Source: UBA11524 sp045591175 (GTDB lineage Bacteria; Bacillota; Clostridia; Christensenellales; Aristaeellaceae). Taken from it: a stretch of DNA of 64,000 nucleotides. Below, one piece after another: positions 16,879 through 25,487 of the stretch. The DNA lies in assembly GCA_045591175.1 (NCBI GenBank), contig JAZNSI010000032.1, positions 4,417-68,416 of the forward strand, in the 5' to 3' direction. Below the pieces are notes generated by a model that made no database searches, was not told where the DNA came from, and saw only the letters and a list, made by a program, of their open reading frames with translations. The translations under genes were made by a program, and so were the position numbers. The first letter of the stretch is position 1, and the number at the start of each line of letters is the position of its first letter.

Positions 16879-17718
16879 ATGCGCCTTGGCGGTTCTGTGA
16901 TGAAGCCCTATTCCAGCCCCAAAGAGTGGCTCCAGCATGTGAAGGAGCTGGGCTATTCGTGCGTCATTTTCCCGGTGGAATCCACCGCGCCGGCGTCTGT
17001 CATCCGCGACTATGCCCAGTGCTGCCGCGATAACGACCTGCTGATCGGCGAGGTGGGCGCGTGGCGCAACGTCATGGCCCGTGACGAAAAGGAGCGCGCC
17101 GCGAACCTTGACTGGAACATCCGCCAATTGGAGCTGGCCGAGACCGTCGGCGCGAACTGCTGCGTGAATATCTCCGGCTCCTTTGCGGACTACTGGGACG
17201 GCTATCATCCCGACCTGGACACCCGCGAGACCTGGGAGCTGGTGGTGGAGAACACCCAGCGCATCATCGACGCGGTGAAGCCCACCCATACCGCCTACTC
17301 CCTGGAGCCCATGCCCTGGATGGTGCCCGAATCCCCCGAGCAGTATCTCCAGCTGATGAAGGACGTTGACCGCGCGGCCTTTAAGGTGCATCTGGACTAC
17401 TGCAACATGATCAACTCGATCGACCGCTACCGCCACGCGTTGGAGTTCATCACGAAGTGCTTTACGCTGCTGGGCGAGAACATCGTGTCCGTCCATGCCA
17501 AGGACGCGCTGATCACCCAGGGCGCGCTGCCGGTGAACATCAACGAGGTCGCGCCGGGCGAGGGCAGCCTCGACCTGCCGCTGGTGACGAAGCTGGCTCA
17601 TAGCCTGGGCGAGGACACCCCCGTCTTTGTGGAGCATCTGCCCGACCATGCGGCCTACATGAAGGCCGCCGCCGTGATGCGTCAGGCCGCGGAGAAGGCC
17701 GGCGTGTCGGTGAAGTAA
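16879..17718 (+). CDS. Sugar phosphate isomerase/epimerase (xylose isomerase-like TIM barrel)
   Basis: 279 aa. The AP_endonuc_2/xylose isomerase-like barrel is recognisable from GSVMKPYSSPKEWLQHVKELGYS, EVGAWRNVM, the metal ligands in YSLEPMPWM (Glu) and KVHLDYCNM (His, Asp), SVHAKDA (His) and late VFVEHLPD. It probably interconverts keto sugars. AAGGAGG precedes the ATG. It lies 12 bp after the acyltransferase and 10 bp before GH43. Confidence 0.82.
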   Translation: MRLGGSVMKPYSSPKEWLQHVKELGYSCVIFPVESTAPASVIRDYAQCCRDNDLLIGEVGAWRNVMARDEKERAANLDWNIRQLELAETVGANCCVNISGSFADYWDGYHPDLDTRETWELVVENTQRIIDAVKPTHTAYSLEPMPWMVPESPEQYLQLMKDVDRAAFKVHLDYCNMINSIDRYRHALEFITKCFTLLGENIVSVHAKDALITQGALPVNINEVAPGEGSLDLPLVTKLAHSLGEDTPVFVEHLPDHAAYMKAAAVMRQAAEKAGVSVK

Positions 17719-17728
17719 GGAGGTCCCC

Positions 17729-19045
17729 ATGCTGAACGCCCCTCATCCTGACGAGCGGCGGCACAATCCGCTGGCCCCGGTAGGACGCCCGGACAACCGC
17801 TTCCCGGATCCGCACATCAAGATTTTCGTGAATCCCGATACCGGCAACGAGGCCATGTACGTCTATGTCGGCCATGACGAAAGCAAGGATCGCTTCGTGA
17901 TGAAGGACTGGTTCGTCATGTGGTCGGAGGATCTGGTGCACTGGCATTGGCGGCGCGCCCTCCGCCGGGAGGACACCTACCTGCCGGATGATTCCGTCAA
18001 CTGCTGGGCCTGCGACTGCGTCCAAAGCCCCTGGGACGGCAAGTACTATCTGTACTACTCCAACGCAGGGGATGACACCGGCGTTGCGGTCAGCGACCGT
18101 CCCGACGGTCCCTTTGTGGATGCCCGTGGCAAGACGCCCATCCTCCCCAAGGGCATCACGCCCACCAACTCCTACGACCCGGACATCATCCTCCCCGACG
18201 AGGACGACCCCAATGCTTACATCCTCTTCGGCTCCGACTGGACGGATCACTACTGGGCCATGCAGCTGAAGGAGAACATGACTGAGGTGGTGCCCGGCAC
18301 GGCCCGCAAGGTGCCCGTGTACCCCGCTGACGGCACCCCCACGGAGCTGCTGGGCGTGCTGCGCAGCGATCAGGCGGAGGTCTTCCGCCACGGAGACACC
18401 TGGTACATGTACTGGGCGGGCCGGTACTCCACGTCGAAGCACCGCCTGGGCCCGTACATCTTCCACTCCGACCTGGGCAAGGAGATCCCCCATTACCCGG
18501 ATGGCCGCTGCTTCATCGATCACGGCTCCTTCCTGGAGTGGCGCGGCCAGTGGTTCTACGCTGTCAGCCACGGCACGGAGAGCTGGTCCTACCGTCAGAG
18601 CTGGCTGCTTTACCTGCATTTCTGCGACGACGGCACGATGATGATCGACGAGACCATCCGCCGCTGCGGCGTGGGCAGCTACTTCGCCGGCTGGGACCGC
18701 ATCGAGGCGGAGTGGTACATGGCCATTCCCGATACGGTGAAGAAGATCGAGCTGAAGAATGAAGACGGTACCCACGCGGGCTTTGCCATCGCCCAGGAGG
18801 CGGGCACGGCGGAGGTCAGCTACCCCCATGTGTACGACATCCGCACCGGCAGCACGATGACCCTGCATGTCAGGGGCAGCGGCACCATCGAGGTGCTGGC
18901 GGACGGCAGGCTGCTGGGCACGGCAGCGGTGGATTCGGCGGACTTCGCCGACGTGCGCGTCCCCCTGGACGACCTCGCCGGCGAGCATGATATCACCCTG
19001 CGGCTGACGGGCCGCATCACCCTGGACTGGTTCACCTTGAAATGA
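17729..19045 (+). CDS. Glycoside hydrolase family 43-like protein
   Basis: 438 aa. A five-bladed beta-propeller of GH43/GH62/GH117 type: FPDPHIKIF provides the base Asp, NSYDPDIIL the pKa-modulating Asp and SDQAEVFRHG the general acid Glu. W/Y-rich blades such as GKYYLYYSN and WYMYWAGRYS repeat. The C-terminal ~110 residues look like a carbohydrate-binding beta-sandwich (TGSTMTLHVRGSG to ITLDWF). No signal peptide is visible, so it acts inside the cell, probably releasing arabinose, xylose or related units. AGGAGG precedes the ATG. It is the last gene of the operon. Confidence 0.85.
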   Translation: MLNAPHPDERRHNPLAPVGRPDNRFPDPHIKIFVNPDTGNEAMYVYVGHDESKDRFVMKDWFVMWSEDLVHWHWRRALRREDTYLPDDSVNCWACDCVQSPWDGKYYLYYSNAGDDTGVAVSDRPDGPFVDARGKTPILPKGITPTNSYDPDIILPDEDDPNAYILFGSDWTDHYWAMQLKENMTEVVPGTARKVPVYPADGTPTELLGVLRSDQAEVFRHGDTWYMYWAGRYSTSKHRLGPYIFHSDLGKEIPHYPDGRCFIDHGSFLEWRGQWFYAVSHGTESWSYRQSWLLYLHFCDDGTMMIDETIRRCGVGSYFAGWDRIEAEWYMAIPDTVKKIELKNEDGTHAGFAIAQEAGTAEVSYPHVYDIRTGSTMTLHVRGSGTIEVLADGRLLGTAAVDSADFADVRVPLDDLAGEHDITLRLTGRITLDWFTLK

Positions 19046-19051
19046 AAAAGG

Positions 19052-19085
19052 CTCCCGCTGACCGTGAATAGTCAGCGGGAGTTTT
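19052..19085. terminator. Bidirectional terminator between GH43 and the small gene at 19092
   Basis: Perfect 11-bp stem CTCCCGCTGAC (19052-19062) / GTCAGCGGGAG (19071-19081) with TTTT on the plus side and AAAAA upstream, which supplies a T run on the minus strand. Confidence 0.85.
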
Positions 19086-19091
19086 GTGCTC

Positions 19092-19328
19092 TTACAGCCC
19101 CTGCAGGCAGCTGCCGCCCCTCTCGGGGCCCTGCTTGCCGGAGATATACCCCTTGTTGAAGGCCGCGTTGCATTCGCGCAGCTCCATTTCGCCGTCGATG
19201 TAGGCCTGGTACATCTCGGCAAGACCGGGCATGCAGCCGTCACAGTTGGCCTCGATGTTGCCCAGCGCCTCGGCAACGATCTGTTCCCGCTCCTCGCGGG
19301 TGGTGTCTTTGATCAGGTAGCTCTTCAT
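19092..19328 (-). CDS. Conserved small cysteine-containing protein
   Basis: A 78-aa protein starting MKSYLIKDTTREEREQIV, with ANCDGCMPGLAEMYQAYIDG in the middle and GGSCLQGL at the end. Three Cys (two as CxxC) suggest metal binding. I believe similar small clostridial proteins exist, but I cannot name a function. It is the last gene of a three-gene minus unit, 3 bp after the ATPase gene, whose stop it nearly touches. Confidence 0.65.
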   Translation of the reverse strand: MKSYLIKDTTREEREQIVAEALGNIEANCDGCMPGLAEMYQAYIDGEMELRECNAAFNKGYISGKQGPERGGSCLQGL

Positions 19329-19331
19329 GGA

Positions 19332-20201
19332 TTATTCCTCCTCAAACGCGCCCTCATGACGCTTGAAAAAGTCGTGATAAGCCTTTACGGCGGGCAGCTC
19401 CGTCCATTTGCGGCGGCAGACGGGATCTGCCTCCATATCATAAATGCGCGCACCCCGCATGGCCAGCAGGAAGGGCGAATGGGTCGCGATGATGAACTGG
19501 CAGTCGTAGAAGCGGGCGGATTCCTCCAGGAATTGCAGCAGCTCCGTCTGTTTGGTGGGGGAGAGGCTGTTTTCCGGCTCGTCCAGCAGGTAGAGGCCGC
19601 CGTCCTGGATGCGGCTGGTGAAGTAGAACGACGCGCTCTCGCCGTTGGACTGCTCCCGGACGTTTGCTATCAGCCGCTTGCGGGTGTAGGCGGACTGGGT
19701 CGTGCGCCGCGCCAGGTTGACGCGCTTGAGGCGGTCATAATCCTCCATCGTGCGGAAGCGGAAGGGGTTGACCTTGTCATTGTCCTCCAGGTACTCCTGG
19801 AAGATGACCTCCCGCCGTTCGTCGATGCCCTCGTTGAGGGCGCGCAGGTTCAGCATATAATCGAACACGTCATCCGAGGTGATGATGCGGCTGACGGGCG
19901 GAATGGCCTGGCGAGTCTCCTCCTCGCACAGGCGGACGTAGCTCTCGAAGAAGGTGGAGCGGTTGTACCGTGCGTCCCGCTGGAGGCTCAGCTTCTCTGC
20001 GATGACGTTGAGCGCGGTGGATTTACCCGACCCGTTGCCGCCATAGAGGATGGTGACCGGCTCAAATTCCAGCACCGTGGGATCGAAGCGGGCGATGACG
20101 CCGAAGGGGTAGTTGGTATTGTAGCACTGCCGCTGCGGCCCGTGGAAGGCGAAGGACTCCCGCTCCTGGCTGGGGAAGGTGAAACGGCTGAGGTAGAGCA
20201 T
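19332..20201 (-). CDS. AAA family ATPase (COG3910-like)
   Basis: About 289 aa, ABC-type/SMC-like ATPase: Walker A YGGNGSGKST (about 53-62), signature-like NGESASFYF, Walker B GLYLLDEPENSLSP and the switch His in FIIATHSPFLLAM. There is no TOPRIM or nuclease domain, so it is not an OLD nuclease by itself. MLYLSRFTFPSQ is the natural start; the in-frame extension to 20489 is an out-of-frame shadow of the neighbour. The ribosome-binding site is weak (GGAG). It lies between a membrane protein gene and a small gene on the same strand. Confidence 0.8.
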   Translation of the reverse strand: MLYLSRFTFPSQERESFAFHGPQRQCYNTNYPFGVIARFDPTVLEFEPVTILYGGNGSGKSTALNVIAEKLSLQRDARYNRSTFFESYVRLCEEETRQAIPPVSRIITSDDVFDYMLNLRALNEGIDERREVIFQEYLEDNDKVNPFRFRTMEDYDRLKRVNLARRTTQSAYTRKRLIANVREQSNGESASFYFTSRIQDGGLYLLDEPENSLSPTKQTELLQFLEESARFYDCQFIIATHSPFLLAMRGARIYDMEADPVCRRKWTELPAVKAYHDFFKRHEGAFEEE

Positions 20202-20242
20202 GGTATGGCCGCCGGGGCTCCCGGCACTCCTTTCCGGGCGTG

Positions 20243-20656
20243 TTACTTGGCGGCGCGCTGGTGGCACACGCGGGAAACGGCGCTCCAGATGGCGAGGGAT
20301 ACCGGCAGCGCGGCGGTAAAGCCATATTGCAGGTCGGTCAGGAACTGAATGAGGAGCGCCAGTGCTGCCAGGGCAAACACGCCTGTGATCACCAGCAGGA
20401 CCACGTCCAGCGGAGTCTTGCCGGCATCGCCCAAGGTCAGCAAAAGGGGAAGGATCGCCATGCGGAACAGGAAATATACGATCAGACACACGATGGGTGT
20501 GCTGATGGCCAGCACCAGCTTCTGTTCAGGGGCGCCGGCCAGCAGATAGAGCGCATAGGCGCAAAGGGCGATCCCAAGGGGAATCCATTGCGTCAGCGGG
20601 CTGCGGTGGATGGCGTCAAGAATGTGGCGCGGTGTAGATGCGGTGTTGCTGCTCAT
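20243..20656 (-). CDS. Hypothetical four-helix membrane protein
   Basis: 137 aa with hydrophobic segments near residues 25-42, 47-68, 82-105 and 113-128 (for example LVLAISTPIVCLIVYFLF). No recognisable family. AAAGGAG lies upstream. It is the first gene of the unit with the ATPase and the small Cys protein; no functional link between the three is demonstrated. Confidence 0.65.
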   Translation of the reverse strand: MSSNTASTPRHILDAIHRSPLTQWIPLGIALCAYALYLLAGAPEQKLVLAISTPIVCLIVYFLFRMAILPLLLTLGDAGKTPLDVVLLVITGVFALAALALLIQFLTDLQYGFTAALPVSLAIWSAVSRVCHQRAAK

Positions 20657-20686
20657 GGGGCAGGGCTCCTTTCGCGAGTTTCTTCT

Positions 20687-20715
20687 ATTATAGCATGCCT
20701 GCGTCGGGGGAACAA
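20687..20715 (-). promoter_or_regulatory. Sigma-A promoter of the 20656-19092 unit
   Basis: On the minus strand, TTGTTC (20715-20710), 17 bp, TATAAT (20692-20687) with an extended TGC. Confidence 0.7.
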
Positions 20716-20764
20716 GGGGAACACGGGCTTTCTTGGGAGACGGCGTTGATGCAGGTTCCGCGTT

Positions 20765-20815
20765 CTCCCTCAGTCAGCGAACAAGTTCGCTGCCAGCTCC
20801 CTCCCGGAGGGAGCC
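20765..20815. repeat. Intergenic palindromic repeat (clostridial dispersed-element type)
   Basis: CTCCCTCAGTCAGCGAAC, then GTTCGCTG, then CAGCTCCCTCCCGGAGGGAG form two nested hairpins (AGCGAAC/GTTCGCT and CTCCC/GGGAG). The CCCTCAGTC...CAGCTCCCTC...GAGGGAG layout is one I recall as a dispersed intergenic element in Clostridia. Only one copy is seen here. Confidence 0.5.
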
Positions 20816-20847
20816 TGCGGGATTCACATTGGCACTGTCTCTCAAAG

Positions 20848-20880
20848 CAACAGCCCGGAAGCGCTCTGCCTCCGGGCTGC
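20848..20880 (-). terminator. Terminator after the GDPD gene
   Basis: AGCCCGGA (minus, 20878-20871) pairs with TCCGGGCT (20859-20852) 12 bp beyond the GDPD stop. The trailing T tract is poor (GTTGCTTT), so termination may be partial. Confidence 0.5.
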
Positions 20881-20891
20881 ATGCTGTGCGA

Positions 20892-21935
20892 TTATTCCGC
20901 CGCTTCCTCGGTTTCGGCGTACTCCGCGTACACCTCCGCCAGGCGGTGGGGGTAGTCGGTCATGATGCCGTCCGCGCCGATGCCGATCAGCATGCGCATT
21001 TCATCGCGGTCATTGATCGTCCAGTAGTGCACGGCCAGGTTGTGGTCGTGGGCGCGATCCACCAGGTATTCGGTGGCCAGGTCGATGCCGATCTCCTCCG
21101 TGGGCAGCTGGAAGACGCACATGCCGTCGCGGAAGAACACGTCCAGGCCCAGCAGGTGCAGCACCACGAACTTCGTCGCGCCGCCGGTGGAGGGGGAGTA
21201 CATGAAGCTCGCGGGCACCTCGCCGGCCTTCTGCAGGCGGACGTACTCGTTGTAGATCTCGTCATGGAAGGAGGCCAGCACCACGCGATTCCAGGCGTTG
21301 TGCTTTTCCAGCAGGCGCAGGATCTCCTTGAGGCACTCCATACCCTTTTCGCCGGACTGCTTGATCTCTACGTTGATGCGGTTGTTGGGGAAGGAAACGA
21401 TCAGCTCCTCCAGCGTGGTGGCGAGGAAGACTTCCTCGTTGCGGGGGGAGACGCCATCGGGATAGGGCACGTCCAGCGGGGTGACGTTGCGGCCATCCTC
21501 GGTGGTGAACTTCACCAGGTCGCTGCCTTCCACCCGCACCTGGGACTTGGTCTTGTTGGTGTAGCCGAAATCGACCTTCTGGGCGATCAGGTCGGCGTAG
21601 TTCCACTCAGCGATCTCGCCGGTCACGTTGGTCTTGCGGTCCAGGCGCACGTCGTGGCTGAGGATGACCACGCCGTCCTTGGTGATGGACACGTCGGTTT
21701 CCATCATCACGCGGGGGTCAACGCTGTAGGCATTGTAGAAGGCCTCCAGGGTGTTGTCGGGGAACTCCCTGTTGCCGCCGCCGTGGGCGATGAGGATGGG
21801 CAGGTTGTCAGGGCTGTCCTTGAGCATGGGATTCTGCAGGGCGAAATTCTGCGGACGGGGCAGGATGAAGCACACCAGCCAGGCGATGAGCAGCACCAGC
21901 AGGATCTTGCCGAGGACTTTCAGGAATTTCTTCAT
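20892..21935 (-). CDS. Membrane-anchored glycerophosphodiester phosphodiesterase
   Basis: 347 aa. An N-terminal transmembrane anchor (KILLVLLIAWLVCFIL) leads to a GDPD TIM barrel outside the membrane. The catalytic region is ILIAHGGGNREFPDNTLEAF, METDVSITKDG and ILSHD (the HxxG/ExD/H pattern), with NRINVEIKQ and ADGIMTDYPHRL at the end. It hydrolyses glycerophosphodiesters to glycerol 3-phosphate, from phospholipid or teichoic acid turnover. Compared with typical GDPDs the His-Arg pair reads HG. It is monocistronic with its own promoter. Confidence 0.9.
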   Translation of the reverse strand: MKKFLKVLGKILLVLLIAWLVCFILPRPQNFALQNPMLKDSPDNLPILIAHGGGNREFPDNTLEAFYNAYSVDPRVMMETDVSITKDGVVILSHDVRLDRKTNVTGEIAEWNYADLIAQKVDFGYTNKTKSQVRVEGSDLVKFTTEDGRNVTPLDVPYPDGVSPRNEEVFLATTLEELIVSFPNNRINVEIKQSGEKGMECLKEILRLLEKHNAWNRVVLASFHDEIYNEYVRLQKAGEVPASFMYSPSTGGATKFVVLHLLGLDVFFRDGMCVFQLPTEEIGIDLATEYLVDRAHDHNLAVHYWTINDRDEMRMLIGIGADGIMTDYPHRLAEVYAEYAETEEAAE

Positions 21936-21987
21936 AGCCGGATTTCTCCTTTGCGTAAGCTCGTGTCAGGATTCGGAATACCCTCTT

Positions 21988-22016
21988 ATTATAGGTTTTT
22001 CGCTTTTGTTCGTCAA
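21988..22016 (-). promoter_or_regulatory. Sigma-A promoter of the GDPD gene
   Basis: On the minus strand, TTGACG (22016-22011), 17 bp, TATAAT (21993-21988). Confidence 0.8.
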
Positions 22017-22091
22017 GTATCGACAGCAGGGAATCGTTGATCTGCCAAAGAAAACGGCCGAAGAAAAGTGTCGGAAGCTTCCAAGAAGATA

Positions 22092-22120
22092 TTGCATTTT
22101 GCGATCGTGTCTGCTATAAT
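22092..22120 (+). promoter_or_regulatory. Sigma-A promoter of the dicarboxylate symporter gene
   Basis: TTGCAT (22092-22097), 17 bp, TATAAT (22115-22120) with an extended TGC. Confidence 0.8.
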
Positions 22121-22172
22121 GCTGAAGATTTGGACATTTTCCGATTCGAGATTTCATCAGGAGGGTACACCA

Positions 22173-23504
22173 ATGAAAAACAACAGCAACCGTCTGGCGG
22201 TCAAGATGCTGATCGCCATGGTCGCGGGCATTGCCGTAGGCCTGGGCTTCATGCTGCTGCGTGAAAAGCTGGGCGCGGATTCCGCCGTCTGGACCACCAT
22301 CAACAACCTGCTCTTCCAGGACATCACCGCCAAGGGCGCTGAAAAGGCGATCGGTCTGTTCTACATTGTCGGTCAGCTCTTCGTCAAGGCGCTGCAGCTG
22401 GTCATCGTGCCGATGGTGTTCACCTCCATCATCATGGCGATCGGCACCATCCGCGACGCTGCGACCCTGGGCCGCGTTTCCCTGAAGACCTTCGGCTGGT
22501 TCCTGATGACCACGGTTGTGGCGCTGGTGCTGGCTGGTGCGGTGGCGCTGATCTGCTTCAACGCTGGCGTTTTCAACACCACCATTGAGGGCCTGTCTGC
22601 GGCTTCCGGCTCCACAGGTGCAAATCCCCTCAATGTAATCCTCAACATCGTGCCCAGCAACATCGGCGCGACCTTCAGCGTCAACAACGCTGTGCTGTCC
22701 CTGATCTTCCTGGCCATCGTCATCGGCCTGAGCCTGAACAAGCTGGGCTATGACTCTTCCTGCACGATCAACAAGCTGTGCAAGGAGCTGAGCGAGGTCG
22801 TGGTGACCTTCCTCAACTTCGTGGTCAACAAGTTTGGCCCCATTGCGGTGTTCATGCTGCTCAGCCGCACCTTTGCCACCTACGGCATCAACTACCTCAA
22901 GCCTGCGGCGGCCTACGTCATCCTGACGGTCGCGCTGCTGCTGATCTACCTGTTCATCGGTTACCCGCTGTACATCATGATCACTACCAAGATGAACCCC
23001 TTCACCTTCATCAAGAAGATCTTCAAGGTGGTCGTGTTCGGCTTCTCCACCTCCTCCAGCGCGGCGACCCTGCCCCTGAACACCGAGACCAACGTGAAGG
23101 ATCTGGGTGTTGACCGCCAGATCGCCTCCTTTGTCCTGCCCCTGGGCATGACCGTCAACATGGACGGCACCGCCATCATGCAGGTTGTGGCGACCCTGTT
23201 CCTGGCGGGCGTGGGCGGCTACGAGGTGACCATCCCCAATCTGATCGTCATCATGGTGCTGGCCCTGATCGCCAGCGTGGGCACCCCTGCTGCTCCCGGC
23301 GCCGGCGCGGTCATCCTGTTCACCATCCTGTCCGGCGTCGGCTTCACCGGCGAGGCTGCGATGATGGGCTACGCGCTGATCCTGGCCATCAACCGCCCCA
23401 TTGAGATGCTGGTCACCAGCCTCAACTGCGCGGGCGACTCCGTTGCTGCTGTGGCCGTCGCCAAGAGCGAGGGCAAGCTGGACGAGGAAGTCTTCAACAG
23501 CTGA
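22173..23504 (+). CDS. Dicarboxylate/amino acid:cation symporter (DAACS)
   Basis: 443 aa, Glt(Ph)/GltP/DctA family. The re-entrant loop HP1 serine motif FSTSSSAATLPL and TM7 GMTVNMDGTAI (NMDGT cation site) are present, as is the TM8 region around NRPIEMLVTSLNCAGDS. It imports Asp/Glu or C4-dicarboxylates with Na+ or H+. The start at 22173 has AGGAGG 8 nt upstream. It is monocistronic, with promoter and terminator. Confidence 0.93.
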   Translation: MKNNSNRLAVKMLIAMVAGIAVGLGFMLLREKLGADSAVWTTINNLLFQDITAKGAEKAIGLFYIVGQLFVKALQLVIVPMVFTSIIMAIGTIRDAATLGRVSLKTFGWFLMTTVVALVLAGAVALICFNAGVFNTTIEGLSAASGSTGANPLNVILNIVPSNIGATFSVNNAVLSLIFLAIVIGLSLNKLGYDSSCTINKLCKELSEVVVTFLNFVVNKFGPIAVFMLLSRTFATYGINYLKPAAAYVILTVALLLIYLFIGYPLYIMITTKMNPFTFIKKIFKVVVFGFSTSSSAATLPLNTETNVKDLGVDRQIASFVLPLGMTVNMDGTAIMQVVATLFLAGVGGYEVTIPNLIVIMVLALIASVGTPAAPGAGAVILFTILSGVGFTGEAAMMGYALILAINRPIEMLVTSLNCAGDSVAAVAVAKSEGKLDEEVFNS

Positions 23505-23520
23505 TCGACCCAATAAGCAA

Positions 23521-23548
23521 AACCTCCCGCAATCGCGGGAGGTTTTTT
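23521..23548. terminator. Bidirectional terminator between symporter and SDR genes
   Basis: CCTCCCGC (23523-23530) / GCGGGAGG (23535-23542) with a 4-nt loop, TTTTTT on the plus side and AAAA upstream for the minus strand. Confidence 0.88.
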
Positions 23549-23563
23549 CGTGCCGAAAATGGA

Positions 23564-24310
23564 TCAATAGGGGCTGTTGAACTGCGCCTCGGCCTTGGCA
23601 ACGGCCTCTTCCAGCGTCATGCCGGTGAAGTGGGGCGCGTTGAGGTAGCGGCCGGACTTCTTGTCGTCCACGAAAGCGCCCACCACAATGCCGGGGATGG
23701 CGCTCGTGGGGTCGTTGGGGGCATGAGGACCGCCCAGATCCGTGCGGCACCAGCCGGGATCGGTCAGGTTGATCATCACATCCGTGCCCTGCACCTTGCT
23801 GCCCAGGTCGATGGTGACCTTGTCCAGCGCGGCCTTGCTGGCGGAGTAGCCCGCCTGCTGGGGATCCAGCGAAATGCCGCTGGTGGTGTTCAGGATGCGG
23901 CCGAAGCCACGCTCCATCATGCCGGGCAGGAAGTGGTAGCAGATCATCATCGGGGCGATGGTGTTGATCTTGAAGGACTCGGTGTAGTCCTCCACAGGGG
24001 TCTTCAAATAGTCCACGCGGTAGGCAATCTGCATGCCCGCGTTGTTGAGGACGATATCCACCTGGGTGCCGCGCTCGTCGATCTGCGCCAGCATGGCCTT
24101 GACGGAATCCAGGTCGGAGAGCTCCGCTTCCACGGCGTAGGCCTCCACGCCCAGCGCCTTGACTTCGGCCAGCACCTTCTCGGTGTGGGCCAGCTTACGG
24201 CTGTGGAGGATGAGGTTCGCACCCTGCTCCGCCATGAACTTCGCGGTCAGATAGCCAATGCCGCGCGCTGCGCCGGTGATCAGGCACCAGCGGCCCTTCA
24301 TATTAACCAT
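23564..24310 (-). CDS. SDR family oxidoreductase
   Basis: 248 aa classical short-chain dehydrogenase. It has the cofactor motif TGAARGIG, NNAG, a catalytic Ser in LNTTSGIS and YSASK (Tyr/Lys). An Arg after the first strand (HSRK) suggests NADP(H). The substrate is unknown. The start overlaps the preceding epimerase stop by 8 bp and has GGAGG upstream, so both belong to one unit. Confidence 0.87.
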   Translation of the reverse strand: MVNMKGRWCLITGAARGIGYLTAKFMAEQGANLILHSRKLAHTEKVLAEVKALGVEAYAVEAELSDLDSVKAMLAQIDERGTQVDIVLNNAGMQIAYRVDYLKTPVEDYTESFKINTIAPMMICYHFLPGMMERGFGRILNTTSGISLDPQQAGYSASKAALDKVTIDLGSKVQGTDVMINLTDPGWCRTDLGGPHAPNDPTSAIPGIVVGAFVDDKKSGRYLNAPHFTGMTLEEAVAKAEAQFNSPY

Positions 24311-25325
24311 TGAGAATGTCCTCCTTTGCCTTTTCCATGGCGGCGATCACCTTGTCGCACCATGCGTCGAATTCGGGGTCTTCCACCTGCAGCTCGGGGG
24401 TGGCCAGCATGTGGCGGACGGTCTTGCGCAGGCCCTGATCCGCGCGCACGGTGCACACGAAATCCGGCACGGCCCGCTTGACCTTGGAGTTGTCAAACAC
24501 GACGGTGTTGGCCTTGTCGCCGATCAGGCCGCCCTCGAAGTCATATTTGCCCGCCTTGTCCAGGAAGTCGGAGGGCACATAGTAGGGCTTGAAGGGGACG
24601 CCCAGCTCATCTGCGATGATGCGGTAGATCTGGTTCCAGGTGACGGACTCGTCGCTGGTGATGTGGTACGCCTCACCGATGGCGTGGATGTTGCCCATCA
24701 GGCCGATGAAGGCCTTGGCGAAATCGGTGTTGAAGGTGATGGTCCAAAGCGTCGTGCCGTCGCCGTGGACGAGGACGGGCTTATCCTCCTGCATGCGGCG
24801 GATGATCTGCCAGGAGCCCTTGTCGCCGTGGGCGCCCACGGGCACGTTGCGCTCGTCGTAGGTGTGACTGGGGCGGATGATCGTCACCGGGAAGCCATTC
24901 TCCCGATGCATCTTCATCAGGTACTCCTCGCAGGCGATCTTGTTGCGGCTGTACTCCCAGTAGGGATTGACCAGCGGCGTGGACTCGGTGATCCTGTAAT
25001 CCGCCAGGGGCTTCTGGTAGGCGGACGCGGAGGAGATGAACATGAACTGCTTGGTCTTGCCGGCAAAGAGGCGGTAGTCGCGCTCCAGCTGGGCGGGGAC
25101 GAAGGCGATGAAGTCGCACACGCAGTCGAAGGTGAGCCCCTCCAGGGCCTTGGCGGCTTCGGCTTCGTCGTTGATGTTGGCATGGATGGTGTGCACGCCT
25201 TCGGGCAGCTCGGTCTCGCGGCTGCCGCGGTTGAGCAGATACAGCTCCCAGTCGGGGTTTGATGCCAGGGCACGGGTGATGGCCATCGAAATGGTGCCGG
25301 TGCCGCCGATAAACAGCGCTTTCAT
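24303..25325 (-). CDS. NAD-dependent epimerase/dehydratase family protein
   Basis: 340 aa extended SDR. The N-terminal MKALFIGGTGTISMAI is the dinucleotide-binding loop, FMFISSASAY carries the Ser and YSRNK the Tyr/Lys pair, with IIRPSHTYDE downstream. It resembles the nucleotide-sugar epimerase/NmrA-like group seen in clostridial sugar operons. It is the first gene of a two-gene unit with the classical SDR. AAGGAGG lies upstream. Confidence 0.85.
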   Translation of the reverse strand: MKALFIGGTGTISMAITRALASNPDWELYLLNRGSRETELPEGVHTIHANINDEAEAAKALEGLTFDCVCDFIAFVPAQLERDYRLFAGKTKQFMFISSASAYQKPLADYRITESTPLVNPYWEYSRNKIACEEYLMKMHRENGFPVTIIRPSHTYDERNVPVGAHGDKGSWQIIRRMQEDKPVLVHGDGTTLWTITFNTDFAKAFIGLMGNIHAIGEAYHITSDESVTWNQIYRIIADELGVPFKPYYVPSDFLDKAGKYDFEGGLIGDKANTVVFDNSKVKRAVPDFVCTVRADQGLRKTVRHMLATPELQVEDPEFDAWCDKVIAAMEKAKEDILNG

Positions 25326-25430
25326 AGGGATACCTCCTTATATGGTTGTGGGATATCGAACATGTTGGGGACAGTATACCACAACTTTGGTGGGTTGGGA
25401 AGGGGGAACAGAGAAAATGCACCGGAATGA

Positions 25431-25459
25431 TGGCATTTCCGGCCCGGATGTGCTATACT
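25431..25459 (+). promoter_or_regulatory. Probable promoter of the SGNH hydrolase gene
   Basis: An extended -10 TGCTATACT (TATACT 25454-25459) with a weak -35 TGGCAT (25431-25436) 17 bp upstream. Confidence 0.5.
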
Positions 25460-25487
25460 TGTCCGGACAACAAAAGGAGGCTTTACC

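Noticed and set aside
19332..20201. OLD-family anti-phage nuclease
   Set aside because: The protein has only the ATPase part; the TOPRIM nuclease domain and a UvrD-like partner are missing.
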